A DNA stretch of 37,342 nucleotides. It comes from Frankiales bacterium. GTDB lineage: Bacteria > Actinomycetota > Actinomycetes > Mycobacteriales > Geodermatophilaceae. The position numbers and the translations under genes were made by a program. Shown here in pieces: positions 7,896-17,400 of this stretch (within the stretch, counting starts at the first letter, position 1; each line of letters opens with the position of its first letter). Below the pieces are notes generated by a model. It was not told the DNA's origin, searched no databases, and was given only the letters and a program-made list of their open reading frames with translations. The stretch lies in NCBI GenBank assembly GCA_025465155.1, contig JAODNJ010000375.1, forward strand, positions 1-37,342. Reading direction: 5' to 3'.

Positions 7896-8242
7896 TGTGC
7901 CCTTCACGTAGACCGGGCGACTGCCCGCCGACCGGTCGATGAACCACGCCCTGCGTGAGAGCGGTCGACCGGAAGCGTGGCGTCCGAATCGTTCCGTAGG
8001 CGTCCGGTCGCGGTCAGTGTTCGAGTGCAGTCATGGTAACCGACGATCCGCGGCATTCCGGGGCGCCGGTGAGGATGTGACTGATGAGGCGGACCGGTCC
8101 GCAACTGTCCGGGAGATGGCCCGGGAGGACGCCGCAGAAGGTACGGTGAGTGCTCGCACAGTCGCGCTCAGGTATCGCGACTCGCCGACTCGAGCTTCCC
8201 GGGCCACTGTCCACGGAGGCTGGGCGACCACGGAGATCATCC
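7896..8242. other. Intergenic region between divergent GT4 and flippase genes
   Basis: A 347-bp stretch without a convincing gene. A TACGGT hexamer at 8142-8147 on the plus strand could be a -10 for the flippase, giving a leader of about 90 nt; no good -35 is visible. On the minus strand I see no strong promoter for GT4. No inverted repeats or RNA genes were recognised. Confidence 0.4.
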
Positions 8243-9607
8243 ATGTCCCTTCCTGCCGCGCGCGCCAAGGACGGCCGCCCCGGTATGCCCCCGCCGGACG
8301 CCCGGCCCGACGTCGACCTCCCTGGCCCCCTCCCGGCCGGCGAGGCCCCCTCCCAGCGGCGCGGAACGACCCTGGCGACGCGGGTCCTCCTGGCCGTCTC
8401 GTCGGTGACCGGTGGGCTGAGCGCCGCCCTGGTCCCGTTCATCGCGGTCCTGCTCCTGCCGGTCAGCGACTACGGCGCATTCTCCCTCGTCTACCTCGTG
8501 TACGCCGAGGGTTGGTCGGTCGTGCTCTCGGCGGTCTGCGACACCTGGGCGCGCCTGCGGGGCGCCGGGTCCAGCGCCGGTCGGTGGGCCGACTACGCCG
8601 GCGCGCTGTCGACCGTCTGCGCCGTCTCGGCGCTGGTGACGCTCGCGGCCGGCTGGGCCACCTTCGGAGCACCCCTCCCGGCCGTCGCGATGGCGGTCGC
8701 GACGGGCGCGACCCTGTACCGGCAGGGCGCGCGGTACCACCACGCGGTCGCCCGCGGCCCGCGCGCCGTCGTCCCTTCCGACGCGGTCTCCGTGCTCACC
8801 TTTGCCGGCTCCCTCCTCGGGTTCCGGATGGCCGGGGAGCCGCTGCTGACGGCAGTGCTGTGTGCATGGGCCGCGTCCGCCATCGCCTCCGCCGCCTTCT
8901 ACCTGGGCGGTTCTCTCGGTGGTGGCGGGACGGCGTCCTGGTGTCGGAGGAATGCCCCCACGGTGCGGGCACTGCTCAGCGAGTCGCTGCTCATGGACGC
9001 CGGCGCCGCGGGCACACCGTTGCTCCTGGCACCGATCCTCGGGCTGCACAACTTCGGCATCTACCGGAGCATGTCCAGCCTGTCCGTCCCGGTGCAGCTG
9101 CTGATCGATCCGGTGCGGCCGAACCTGTCGCAGATCCGCCTCAGGCGGGTGACCGGCGTACCGGTGGTCGCGGCCCTGTTCGCGGTCGCGGCGCTGTTCT
9201 GCGGAGCCGTCTACGCAGCGCTCACCTTCGTCGTGCCGCTGGCGTTGTCGTTCAGTCCGGTCCTCGTGGCGCTGAGCAGATTCGCGCTGCCGTGCGGGCT
9301 CTTCCTGGGCTTGCAGTTCCTGACCTACGTGTTCAACATCTTCGCCCGGATGCACGTCAGCCACCGGCGGCTGATCCTGGGCCGGGTCTCGCACACCGTC
9401 TTCGCCATCTCGGTCCCGATCACCGGCGCCGTCCTCGGCTCGGTCGCGGGGGCCCTCTGGTGCTACGTGTTCACGACGGCCCTCACGGTCCTCCTGTGGC
9501 TCGGCCTCCTGCTGCTCGGCCGCCGGGGTCAGGAGGAGCCGGCTGCCGCCCGGACGCCAGGCGACCGGCTGGTCGAGGAGTCCGCCGCCGGTCGGGTCCA
9601 GCCCTGA
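8243..9607 (+). CDS. Wzx-like polysaccharide flippase (MOP superfamily membrane protein)
   Basis: A 454-residue integral membrane protein with roughly 12 hydrophobic segments, beginning at TRVLLAVSSVTGGLSAALVP and ending with VFTTALTVLLWLGLLLLG. Length and layout match oligosaccharide flippases, which move lipid-linked glycans across the membrane. ATG 8243 (MSLPAARAKDG) was chosen; the 31 residues predicted from GTG 8150 do not look like protein. An N-terminal proline-rich cytoplasmic tail of about 40 residues precedes the first membrane segment. No ligase or polymerase gene is adjacent, so its substrate may be made by the GT4/oxidoreductase pair on the other side (inference). The sequence is diverged, so superfamily placement rests mainly on topology and context. 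Confidence 0.75.
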   Translation: MSLPAARAKDGRPGMPPPDARPDVDLPGPLPAGEAPSQRRGTTLATRVLLAVSSVTGGLSAALVPFIAVLLLPVSDYGAFSLVYLVYAEGWSVVLSAVCDTWARLRGAGSSAGRWADYAGALSTVCAVSALVTLAAGWATFGAPLPAVAMAVATGATLYRQGARYHHAVARGPRAVVPSDAVSVLTFAGSLLGFRMAGEPLLTAVLCAWAASAIASAAFYLGGSLGGGGTASWCRRNAPTVRALLSESLLMDAGAAGTPLLLAPILGLHNFGIYRSMSSLSVPVQLLIDPVRPNLSQIRLRRVTGVPVVAALFAVAALFCGAVYAALTFVVPLALSFSPVLVALSRFALPCGLFLGLQFLTYVFNIFARMHVSHRRLILGRVSHTVFAISVPITGAVLGSVAGALWCYVFTTALTVLLWLGLLLLGRRGQEEPAAARTPGDRLVEESAAGRVQP

Positions 9608-9896
9608 TCAGCGGGCCCACCGCCCCTCCGCTCATCGGTGCGTCGCTCGGCTGTGGACGTGCCGGTCACCGGCGGCCCGTGGTCGAGGCGAGGACGGGGC
9701 GGGACGACGGCCGGCACGCACGCCCTGGCTCGGCAGCCCGATCGGTCCACCGGCCTCAGCGTGCTCGACTGGCCGCTGCATGCTCGCCGTCGACCCGCGG
9801 CGATGTCCGGCTCGGCCCACCGTTCCCGCAGAGCCGGACGCCGGGACGGGACATCACCGTCCGGTCCCGGCGCCAGGAAGGTCGGCTGTTCCGGTA
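9608..9896. other. Intergenic region between convergent flippase and DUF2304 genes
   Basis: No gene supported in these 289 bp. Apparent open frames continue from shadow frames of the flippase. No clear terminator was recognised. Confidence 0.4.
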
Positions 9897-10247
9897 CTAG
9901 GCCTGGCGCGCGGAGGCCAGGCGCGCCTCTGCCTCGGCGAGCGCCACCTGTCGCGCGAGGCGTACGAAGCGGGACTCCTGCTCGCGGAACCGCACGCTGG
10001 TGCTGCCGACGAGGTAGAGGATCACCAGCGCCAGACCGTAGGTCAGGAGGTCGGTTCCGCGCGTGACACCGACGGCGTCGGCGACGTCCTGGAGGAGCGT
10101 CGGGAACGCGACCGCGGTGGCGCCGGCGAGGACGGTGAGGACGGCGATCACCTTGCGGCGCGCCTGGCCCCGCAGCGACGCGCGAGCCCGGAGCGAGAAG
10201 ACCACGGCCATCAGCAGCGCCGGGATGAGGAGCGCCTTGATGATCAC
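9897..10247 (-). CDS. DUF2304 small membrane protein
   Basis: A 116-residue protein with two or three hydrophobic segments (IIKALLIPALLMAVVFSL, VIAVLTVLAGATAVAFPTLL, LLTYGLALVILYLVGST) and a charged C-terminal helix (REQESRFVRLARQVALAEAEARLASARQA). This layout is DUF2304, a family repeatedly found beside polyprenyl-phosphate GT2 enzymes. GTG 10247 overlaps the GT2 stop as GTGA, so the two are probably made in equal amounts. In M. tuberculosis a small membrane protein, Rv3632, is reported to assist PpgS (Rv3631). By analogy this protein would anchor or activate the GT2 next to it (inference). Confidence 0.8.
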   Translation of the reverse strand: MIIKALLIPALLMAVVFSLRARASLRGQARRKVIAVLTVLAGATAVAFPTLLQDVADAVGVTRGTDLLTYGLALVILYLVGSTSVRFREQESRFVRLARQVALAEAEARLASARQA

Positions 10248-10999
10248 AGCGCGGCCCGTCCGCTGCCGAGCCGGTGGGCGATCGTGTCCGCGAGGATGTT
10301 CACGCTGTTCAGGAGGGGCTGCCCCTTGGACTTCGAGTACTCCGTGTAGAGGATGTGCACGGGGAACTCGGTCAGCCGGTGCCCGGGGCGCGTGAGCTGA
10401 CGCTCGAGCTCCGAGGCGTAGGCCATGCCGGTCTGCGTGAGCCGGGTCGCTGCCGCGACCTCGCGGGTCATCAGCCGAAGACCGTTGTGGGCATCGGTGA
10501 GTCGGGTCCCCGCGCCACGGTTGAAGACCTTGGTCGCCGTCCGGAGGATCAACCGGCGCAGTGGGCTCATCTCGGTCTTCCCGTCCAGGAACCGGGAGCC
10601 CATGACGACGTCGTAGCCCTGCCGGATCGTCCGGATCATGCCGATCAGGTCGACCAGTTGGTGCTGACCGTCGGCGTCGAAGCAACCGATGTACCTGGCG
10701 TCGGTGAACTTCAGCGCCGCTTCCAGGCCCGTCTGCAGGGCTCCGCCGGCACCGAGGTTGATCGGGTGCGAGACGCGCAGGGCGCCGGTGCGGTCGATCT
10801 CCCCGGCCGAGCCGTCCGTGCTGGCGTCGTCGACGGCGACGACGGAGATGCCGGCCGCCATCAGTTCGGCGATGACCCCGCCGACGACCGGGGCTTCGTT
10901 GTACACGCGGACGATGACGACGACGTCCGCGAACCCGTCCTCCGCGACCGGTGAAACCGTCGACGGAGCGGTCGGCTCGACCACTGTGAGCGTGTTCAT
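10244..10999 (-). CDS. Polyprenyl-phosphate glycosyltransferase (GT2, DPM/PpgS-like)
   Basis: A 251-residue soluble-type GT2. It has VIVRVYNEAPVVGGV at the N-terminus, VAVDDASTDGS, NLGAGGALQTG, the DxD motif in GCFDADGQHQ, and VMGSRFLDG followed by TDAHNGLRLM. This resembles dolichyl/polyprenyl-phosphate mannose synthases and PpgS, which make membrane-bound sugar donors for GT-C enzymes. The start is ATG 10999; GTG 11002 directly before it is also possible. TACAGT lies 8 nt (or 5 nt) upstream, so the message is probably leaderless. The gene overlaps DUF2304 by 4 bp. A likely user of the product is a GT-C type membrane enzyme such as the DUF2142 protein at 20613 (inference). Confidence 0.85.
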   Translation of the reverse strand: MNTLTVVEPTAPSTVSPVAEDGFADVVVIVRVYNEAPVVGGVIAELMAAGISVVAVDDASTDGSAGEIDRTGALRVSHPINLGAGGALQTGLEAALKFTDARYIGCFDADGQHQLVDLIGMIRTIRQGYDVVMGSRFLDGKTEMSPLRRLILRTATKVFNRGAGTRLTDAHNGLRLMTREVAAATRLTQTGMAYASELERQLTRPGHRLTEFPVHILYTEYSKSKGQPLLNSVNILADTIAHRLGSGRAAL

Positions 11000-11007
11000 C
11001 ACAACCG

Positions 11008-11013
11008 ACTGTA
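11008..11013 (-). promoter_or_regulatory. -10 hexamer upstream of the GT2-DUF2304 operon
   Basis: TACAGT on the minus strand lies 5 nt before GTG 11002 and 8 nt before ATG 10999. The position suits a leaderless transcript separate from the manB operon. Confidence 0.4.
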
Positions 11014-11117
11014 ACCAGAGCGGCCCCCGCCGCAGCAGGACGCGCAGTACCTGATCCAGGCCGTCGCCGCAGTCGCCTCTCAGGTCACACGAGCACCGGC
11101 AGTGCCGGACCGACCGC

Positions 11118-12230
11118 TCACTCGAACCGTCCTGGCAGCCGCCGGCTCACCGCCGCGAGGAGATCCTTGACCCTTTCCGCATCGGCAACCGGGCACACCA
11201 TCGTGACGTCGGCGGTGTGCACCACGATGCTGTCGCGGATCCCGGCGACGGCGACGAGGTGGTCGGGGTCGTCGCTGAAGAGGACATTGCCGGCGGCGTC
11301 GACGGCCACCACCAGCCCGCGGACCATGTTGCCGTTCTCCTGCGCCAGGGTCTGCGCCAGTGCGGGCCAGGAGCCGATGTCCAGCCAGTCGACGTCCAGG
11401 TCGGCGACCAGTACCCGGCCGGGCTCGGCGGCGGCCGGCTCGAGCACTGCGTAATCGACGCTGATCTTCGGCAGGGTGGGGAAGACCTCAGCGAGGACGG
11501 CGTCGCGATCGGCGCCGGGGGGCACGGCCACGATCCTGGACAGCGCGTCGGCGGTCTCGGGCAGGTGCCGGGCGAGGGCCTGGAGCACGGTGGACGCGCG
11601 CCAGACGAACATGCCGGAGTTCCACAGGTACTCACCCGACGCCAGATAGCTCTCGGCGGTGGCGAGGTCGGGCTTCTCCCGGAAGGCGGCCGCCTCCGAG
11701 ACACCCGGGATCCCGGTCGGCTCGCCGCGCCGCACGTAGCCGAACCCGGTCGCCGGCGAGGTCGGCCGGATGCCGAGGGTGACCAGTGCCCGCGGGCGGA
11801 CCGCCAGCGCGTCGTAGGCGGTCCGCAGGACGGCGGCGAAGCGCTCCACCGGCCGGATCACGTGGTCCGCGCTCACGACCGCGAGCTCCGCGTCGGGATC
11901 GACGTCGGCGACCAGGGCCGCGGCCAGGCCCACGGCATTGGCCGTGTCCCGCGCCACGGGCTCGAGCACCAGCCGGCCCGGCCGCAGCGCCGGGAGGGTC
12001 TCCCGCACCTGCCCGGCGTAGCGCGCCGCCGTGCAGACCCAGATGTTGTCCTCCGGCAGGACGGCGGCCAGGCGTCCCCAGGCCTCGGCCAGGAGCGAGT
12101 GCGTGCCGCCTCCCCCGCCGGTCACCTCGCCGTCCGAGAGGACGTCGAGCAGTTGCTTGGGGCGGTCGGCCCGCGACAGCGGCCACAGCCGCGTCCCCGA
12201 TCCACCCGCCATGATCACTGCGTGCCGCAT
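11118..12230 (-). CDS. manB: Mannose-1-phosphate guanylyltransferase
   Basis: A 370-residue nucleotidyltransferase making GDP-mannose from mannose-1-phosphate and GTP. GGSGTRLWPLSRADRPKQLL at the N-terminus is the ManC-type signature; VSADHVI, GFGYVRRGEP, FREKPD and WNSGMFVWRASTVLQ are all present in order, and DWLDIGSW is near the C-terminus. The length shows a single-domain enzyme without the isomerase domain of some ManC proteins. It follows wbbL after 10 bp on the same strand, the same pair as Rv3265c-Rv3264c. The symbol follows mycobacterial usage; elsewhere this activity is called manC. It supplies donor for mannosylated lipids and glycans. Confidence 0.92.
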   Translation of the reverse strand: MRHAVIMAGGSGTRLWPLSRADRPKQLLDVLSDGEVTGGGGGTHSLLAEAWGRLAAVLPEDNIWVCTAARYAGQVRETLPALRPGRLVLEPVARDTANAVGLAAALVADVDPDAELAVVSADHVIRPVERFAAVLRTAYDALAVRPRALVTLGIRPTSPATGFGYVRRGEPTGIPGVSEAAAFREKPDLATAESYLASGEYLWNSGMFVWRASTVLQALARHLPETADALSRIVAVPPGADRDAVLAEVFPTLPKISVDYAVLEPAAAEPGRVLVADLDVDWLDIGSWPALAQTLAQENGNMVRGLVVAVDAAGNVLFSDDPDHLVAVAGIRDSIVVHTADVTMVCPVADAERVKDLLAAVSRRLPGRFE

Positions 12231-12240
12231 GTCCGCTCCG

Positions 12241-13200
12241 TCACCGTCCTTGTGGCCTGGTCCGCCCCCGCCCCCGCAGCAGGCCGCGTTGCCGGGCGGG
12301 CAGCTCCGCGGCCGACCGCTGCGGAGCCGCGCCCGCGCCGACCCGTGCGCTGACGTAGGACAGCAGCATCCGGGCGCCGAGCCCCACCCGCAGGAGCGCC
12401 CGAAGCGGCGCGTGGGCGGGGCCCGGGTAGCGCCGGGACAGGTACCGGAGCGCGCTGGTGTGGTGCACCCGCTGCATCCGGTGGGGCTGCCGCCGGGTGG
12501 CGTGCCCGCCCTCGTGGACGACGACGGCGGAGGGGGCGTACACGTGCAGCCAGCCCCGCTCCGCCAGCCGCTCGCCCAGGTCGACGTCCTCGAAGTACAT
12601 AAAGTAGCCCGGGTCGAACCCGCCGACGGAGGAGAACGCCTCGAGGTCGACCAGCAGGCAGGAGCCGGAGAGCCAGCCCGCGGCGCGCTCGCGCGGCGCC
12701 TCGCGCTCCCGGCGGTACCGGGCGGTCCACGGATTGGCCGGCCAGATCCACCCGAGCAGCGCATGCCCGATACCCGTGGACAGCGACGGCAGGTCGCGCG
12801 CGGACGGGTACAGCTCACCGTCCGGGGTGCGGATGGCCGGGCCGACCGTCGCGGCCCGGGGCCAGCGCGCGGCCACGGCGAGCAGCTCGTCCACGGCGCC
12901 GGGCTCGAAGCGGACGTCGGGATTGGCCACCAGCGCCCAGCCGGTGCGGAGGTCGGCCAGCCCGGCGTTGGCGGCGGCGCCGTAGCCGACGTTGCCGCCG
13001 GTGGACAGCAGGCGCACGTCCGCGGCCGCCGCCGCGGCCCGCTCGGGAACCCCGTCGGTGGAGCCGTTGTCGGCCAGGACGACGTCGACGGCGCGCGTGG
13101 TCGCCGCCCGCAGCGTCGTCAGGAATCCGGTGAGCGACTCCCCCGGCGAGTAGGTGACGACGACGACGCGCAGCGGCGCCGGCGCCGTCCCCTCAGCCAC
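12241..13200 (-). CDS. wbbL: Rhamnosyltransferase WbbL (GT2), linker-unit synthesis
   Basis: A 319-residue GT2 that would transfer rhamnose from dTDP-rhamnose to decaprenyl-PP-GlcNAc, building the linker between galactan and peptidoglycan. It shows RVVVVTYSPGESL, LADNGSTDGV, GGNVGYGAAANAG, the metal-binding region LVANPDVRFEPGA, and GGFDPGYFMYFEDVDLGERL. The last is the catalytic segment of the WbbL/rhamnosyltransferase group. It has the same neighbour (manB) as Rv3265c. Start GTG 13200 has TAGGGT 6 nt upstream, indicating a leaderless transcript divergent from glf. The C-terminal roughly 40 residues are arginine-rich and basic and may sit on the membrane. Substrate identity is inferred from synteny and the presence of rmlABCD and glf. 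Confidence 0.85.
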   Translation of the reverse strand: MAEGTAPAPLRVVVVTYSPGESLTGFLTTLRAATTRAVDVVLADNGSTDGVPERAAAAAADVRLLSTGGNVGYGAAANAGLADLRTGWALVANPDVRFEPGAVDELLAVAARWPRAATVGPAIRTPDGELYPSARDLPSLSTGIGHALLGWIWPANPWTARYRREREAPRERAAGWLSGSCLLVDLEAFSSVGGFDPGYFMYFEDVDLGERLAERGWLHVYAPSAVVVHEGGHATRRQPHRMQRVHHTSALRYLSRRYPGPAHAPLRALLRVGLGARMLLSYVSARVGAGAAPQRSAAELPARQRGLLRGRGRTRPQGR

Positions 13201-13206
13201 CCCGCG

Positions 13207-13212
13207 ACCCTA
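13207..13212 (-). promoter_or_regulatory. -10 hexamer of leaderless wbbL-manB transcript
   Basis: TAGGGT on the minus strand lies 6 nt before GTG 13200. It is part of a divergent promoter region shared with glf. Confidence 0.45.
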
Positions 13213-13256
13213 CGTGGCGGGGGCGGGTGGCCCGAGGCAGGTCCCCGGACGGGTGA

Positions 13257-14495
<1,239 letters not shown>

Positions 14496-14540
14496 CCGGA
14501 CCACCGACCGCTCCACCGAGAACCTGGGGACCACGCAACG

Positions 14541-16499
14541 ATGACCACGACGACCAACTCGCCCGTCTCGCCCGAGCGGGTCAGCGAGCCGTCGGCCGAC
14601 CGGCTGCAGTCGGCCAAGGCCGTCACCCTGCTGCAGCGGGTGATCCTGCCGCGGCCCGGCGACCCGCTGAAGGTCCGCGCCCTGTACGTCGACGAGAACG
14701 ACAGCCGCCGGGTGAAGTCGCCCAGCCGCTCGGAGGCCACGGTGGCGGCCGGGGACGAGGTGTCCTTCGCCGCCTACTTCAACGCGTTCCCGGCGAGTTA
14801 CTGGCGGCGGTGGACGAGGCTGCGGACGGTCATCCTGGGTCTCCGGGTGTCCGGACCGGGGCGGATCGACGTCTACCGGTCCAAGGCCGACGGCAGCATC
14901 ATCCATGTCACCGGTGCGACCACTGCGGGCGATCAGCGGTCCCTGGAGTTCGAGCTGGACCTGACGCCGTTCGAGGACGGCGGCTGGTACTGGTTCGACG
15001 TCACCGCCGACGACCAGCCCTTCACCGTGCACTCGGCCGCCTGGTCGGCCGACGAGGCCCCCGCCGAGGAGACCCGGCTGTCCATCGGGATCTGCACCTA
15101 CGACCGGCCCGACGACTGTGTCGCTGCGCTGGCCGCGCTCGCCGGCGACCCCGTGGTCAAGGAGCTGATCTCGGCCGTCGTCGTGGCCGACCAGGGGAAC
15201 AAGAAGGTCCGCGACGCCGAGGGTTTCTCCGTCGCGGCCGAGGCGCTCGGCGGGCGGCTCCTGCTGGTCGAGCAGCCCAACCTCGGTGGCAGCGGGGGGT
15301 TCTCGCGCACGATGCACGAGATGCTCGCGCATACCGACGCGACGCATCACATCCTGCTCGACGACGACGTGCTCCTGGAGCCCGACAGCATCGCCCGGGC
15401 GTACGCCTTCGCCCGGTTCGCCAAGAGCCCGATGCTCGTCGGCGGCCAGATGCTGGCCCTGCAGGAGCGCTCGGTGCTGCACACCATGGGTGAGGTCGTC
15501 GCCCGGGACAGGTTCTTCTGGCGGGCGGCACCGAACACCGAGTACGCCCACGACTTCGCGAAGAAGAACCTCCGCAAGGCCCCCGAACTGCACCGGCGGA
15601 TCGACGTCGACTACACCGGCTGGTGGATGTGCCTCATCCCGCGGGTCGTCGTGGAGCGGCTGGGCCTTGCGCTGCCGTTGTTCATCAAGTGGGACGACGC
15701 CGAGTACGGCCTGCGCGCCGGTGAGCACGGCTTCCCGACCGCGACGCTGCCGGGTGTCGCCGTCTGGCACCTGTCCTGGAGCGACAAGGACGACACCGCC
15801 GGCTGGCAGGCGTATTTCCACACCCGCAACCGGCTGGTCGCCGCCGCCCTGCACACGCCGTTCAAGCGCGGCGGCAAGCTGCTGCTCGACACCTTCAAGT
15901 TCGACCTGAAGTTCCTGATCATGTTGCAGTACGCGACCGCGGCACTGCACCACCGCGCCTACGACGACTTCCTCGCCGGACCCGATCGGCTCTTCCCGCT
16001 GCTGCCGACAGCGCTGCCCACGGCGCTCGAGCACCAGGGTGACTACCCGGACGGCCACGTGGTGGGGTCGTCGTCGGACCTGCCGCTGCCGTCGATGGGC
16101 GCGATCAAGGCCGAGCGGTACATGAAGCCGCCGACCACGCCGCTGTCCATCGGTCGCACGCTGCTCGAGGCGCTCGTGCACAACCTGCGCGACCCGAAGC
16201 CCGACGCCGCCGAGCGGCCGCAGATGAACATCAGCGCGCAGGACGCCCGCTGGTTCCTCCTGTCGCGGCTCGACAGCGCGACCGTCGGCACGGCCGACGG
16301 GCGCGGGGTCACCTTCCGCAGGCGCGAGAAGGACACCTTCTGGCGGATGCTGCGGCACTCGGTGTCGGTGCACCTGAAGCTGTACCGGGAGTTCCCGCGG
16401 CTGCAGAAGGAGTACCGCGAACACCTGGAGCAGCTGACCTCGCCGCGGAGCTGGGCCGCCGCGTTCGGCATCGACGAGGGCCGGCCTACCGGCGGGTGA
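14541..16499 (+). CDS. glfT2: Polymerising galactofuranosyltransferase GlfT2
   Basis: A 652-residue GT2 matching GlfT2, which extends galactan with alternating beta-1,5 and beta-1,6 galactofuranose at the cytoplasmic membrane face. An N-terminal beta-sandwich region (about 30-180, ending GGWYWFDVTADDQPFTV) precedes the GT-A domain. That domain starts at LSIGICTYDRPDDC and has the metal site DDD at 274-276, the catalytic WDDAEYGLRA (D385, D386) and WHLSWSDKDD (H410). The C-terminal helical part contains YFHTRNRLVAAALH, seen in the family. It is the second gene after glf. Its 3' end overlaps the convergent GlfT1-like gene by 14 bp. Confidence 0.95.
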   Translation: MTTTTNSPVSPERVSEPSADRLQSAKAVTLLQRVILPRPGDPLKVRALYVDENDSRRVKSPSRSEATVAAGDEVSFAAYFNAFPASYWRRWTRLRTVILGLRVSGPGRIDVYRSKADGSIIHVTGATTAGDQRSLEFELDLTPFEDGGWYWFDVTADDQPFTVHSAAWSADEAPAEETRLSIGICTYDRPDDCVAALAALAGDPVVKELISAVVVADQGNKKVRDAEGFSVAAEALGGRLLLVEQPNLGGSGGFSRTMHEMLAHTDATHHILLDDDVLLEPDSIARAYAFARFAKSPMLVGGQMLALQERSVLHTMGEVVARDRFFWRAAPNTEYAHDFAKKNLRKAPELHRRIDVDYTGWWMCLIPRVVVERLGLALPLFIKWDDAEYGLRAGEHGFPTATLPGVAVWHLSWSDKDDTAGWQAYFHTRNRLVAAALHTPFKRGGKLLLDTFKFDLKFLIMLQYATAALHHRAYDDFLAGPDRLFPLLPTALPTALEHQGDYPDGHVVGSSSDLPLPSMGAIKAERYMKPPTTPLSIGRTLLEALVHNLRDPKPDAAERPQMNISAQDARWFLLSRLDSATVGTADGRGVTFRRREKDTFWRMLRHSVSVHLKLYREFPRLQKEYREHLEQLTSPRSWAAAFGIDEGRPTGG

Positions 16500-17400
16500 A
16501 GTGCTCCGAGCGGCCCTCGTGCGTGAGCCGGCGCCACTCGCGCCAGCCGGCCGCGTCGTGCCGGCTGACCAGGAAGTACCAGCTGAACCGGAACCACTCG
16601 AGCGGCAGCAGCCAGCGCATGCCCGGCTGCGCCATCAGGTAGCCGCGGTTGCGGTAGGTGTAGTACCGCTTGACCGGGTCGTCGGGATACTGGGCCGAGA
16701 GGGCCTCGCCGAGCATGGGCTTGAACTCGTCCGAGCCGTTCGGGTGCAGGTAGGCCACGCTTGTCGCGGTCCCGAACCGCAGCCCCGAACGCAGCAGCCG
16801 CCGGTGCATCTCGGTCTCGTCGCCGCGGAAGAACATGCGGTAGTCCGGGACGCCGACGACCTCGAGGGCCTCCGCGCGGAACAGCGCGCCGTTGAACAGG
16901 GAGGCGTAGCCGCGCAGCACCCGCAGATTGCGGAAGTCGGTGCGCCGCCGCCGCCACCGCAGACCGCGCCGCAGCGGGAAGGCCAGCCGGTCGGGATGGT
17001 CGATGTCGGCGACCATCGGCGAGACCTCGTCGAGGCTCTCCTCGACCGCCGTGCGCAGCAGCGTCGCGAGGACGTCCTCGCTCTCGGGCCGGCCGTCGTC
17101 GTCGGCACACCAGACCCAGTCCGCGCCGAGCGCCAGAGCCTGGAGCATGCCCAGGGCGAAGCCGCCGGCGCCACCGAGGTTCCGGCGCGAGGGCAGGTAG
17201 GTCGTCGGGAGATCGAGACGCTCCACGATCTCGGCGACCTTGGGGTCCGCGCCGTTGTCGACGACGACCACGCGGTCGACCCGGCGGGTCTGGCGGCAGA
17301 CCGCGTCCAGGCTGTCCGCGAGCGTGTCGGGCCGGTCCTTGGTGACGACGACAGCGATGACCACGTCATCCGGAAGGACCCGACGGCCGCCGGAGGTCAC
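16486..17400 (-). CDS. glfT1: Galactofuranosyltransferase GlfT1-like (GT2)
   Basis: A 304-residue GT2. In mycobacteria GlfT1 (Rv3782) puts the first two galactofuranose residues on the rhamnosyl linker. Visible signatures are VIAVVVTKDRPDTLADSLDAV, VVVDNGAD, RRNLGGAGGFALGML, the metal site WVWCADDDGRPESED, LFNGALFRAEAL and FFRGDETEMHRRLLRSG with the catalytic acidic residues. GTG 17400 overlaps the Wzt stop (GTGA), so the exporter genes and this transferase are coupled; in M. tuberculosis Rv3781-Rv3782-Rv3783 bring the same three functions together. The assignment as GlfT1 rather than another GT2 rests on that context and on general similarity to GlfT2. Confidence 0.85.
   Translation of the reverse strand: MTSGGRRVLPDDVVIAVVVTKDRPDTLADSLDAVCRQTRRVDRVVVVDNGADPKVAEIVERLDLPTTYLPSRRNLGGAGGFALGMLQALALGADWVWCADDDGRPESEDVLATLLRTAVEESLDEVSPMVADIDHPDRLAFPLRRGLRWRRRRTDFRNLRVLRGYASLFNGALFRAEALEVVGVPDYRMFFRGDETEMHRRLLRSGLRFGTATSVAYLHPNGSDEFKPMLGEALSAQYPDDPVKRYYTYRNRGYLMAQPGMRWLLPLEWFRFSWYFLVSRHDAAGWREWRRLTHEGRSEHFTRR

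Noticed and set aside
7939-9900. A 653-codon plus-strand open frame across the flippase
   Set aside because: It reads Arg/Pro/Gly-rich sequence while the frame from ATG 8243 gives regular membrane spans.
11096-11108. CCGGCA/TGCCGG hairpin after manB
   Set aside because: A 6-bp stem with one loop base is expected often by chance in this GC-rich DNA.
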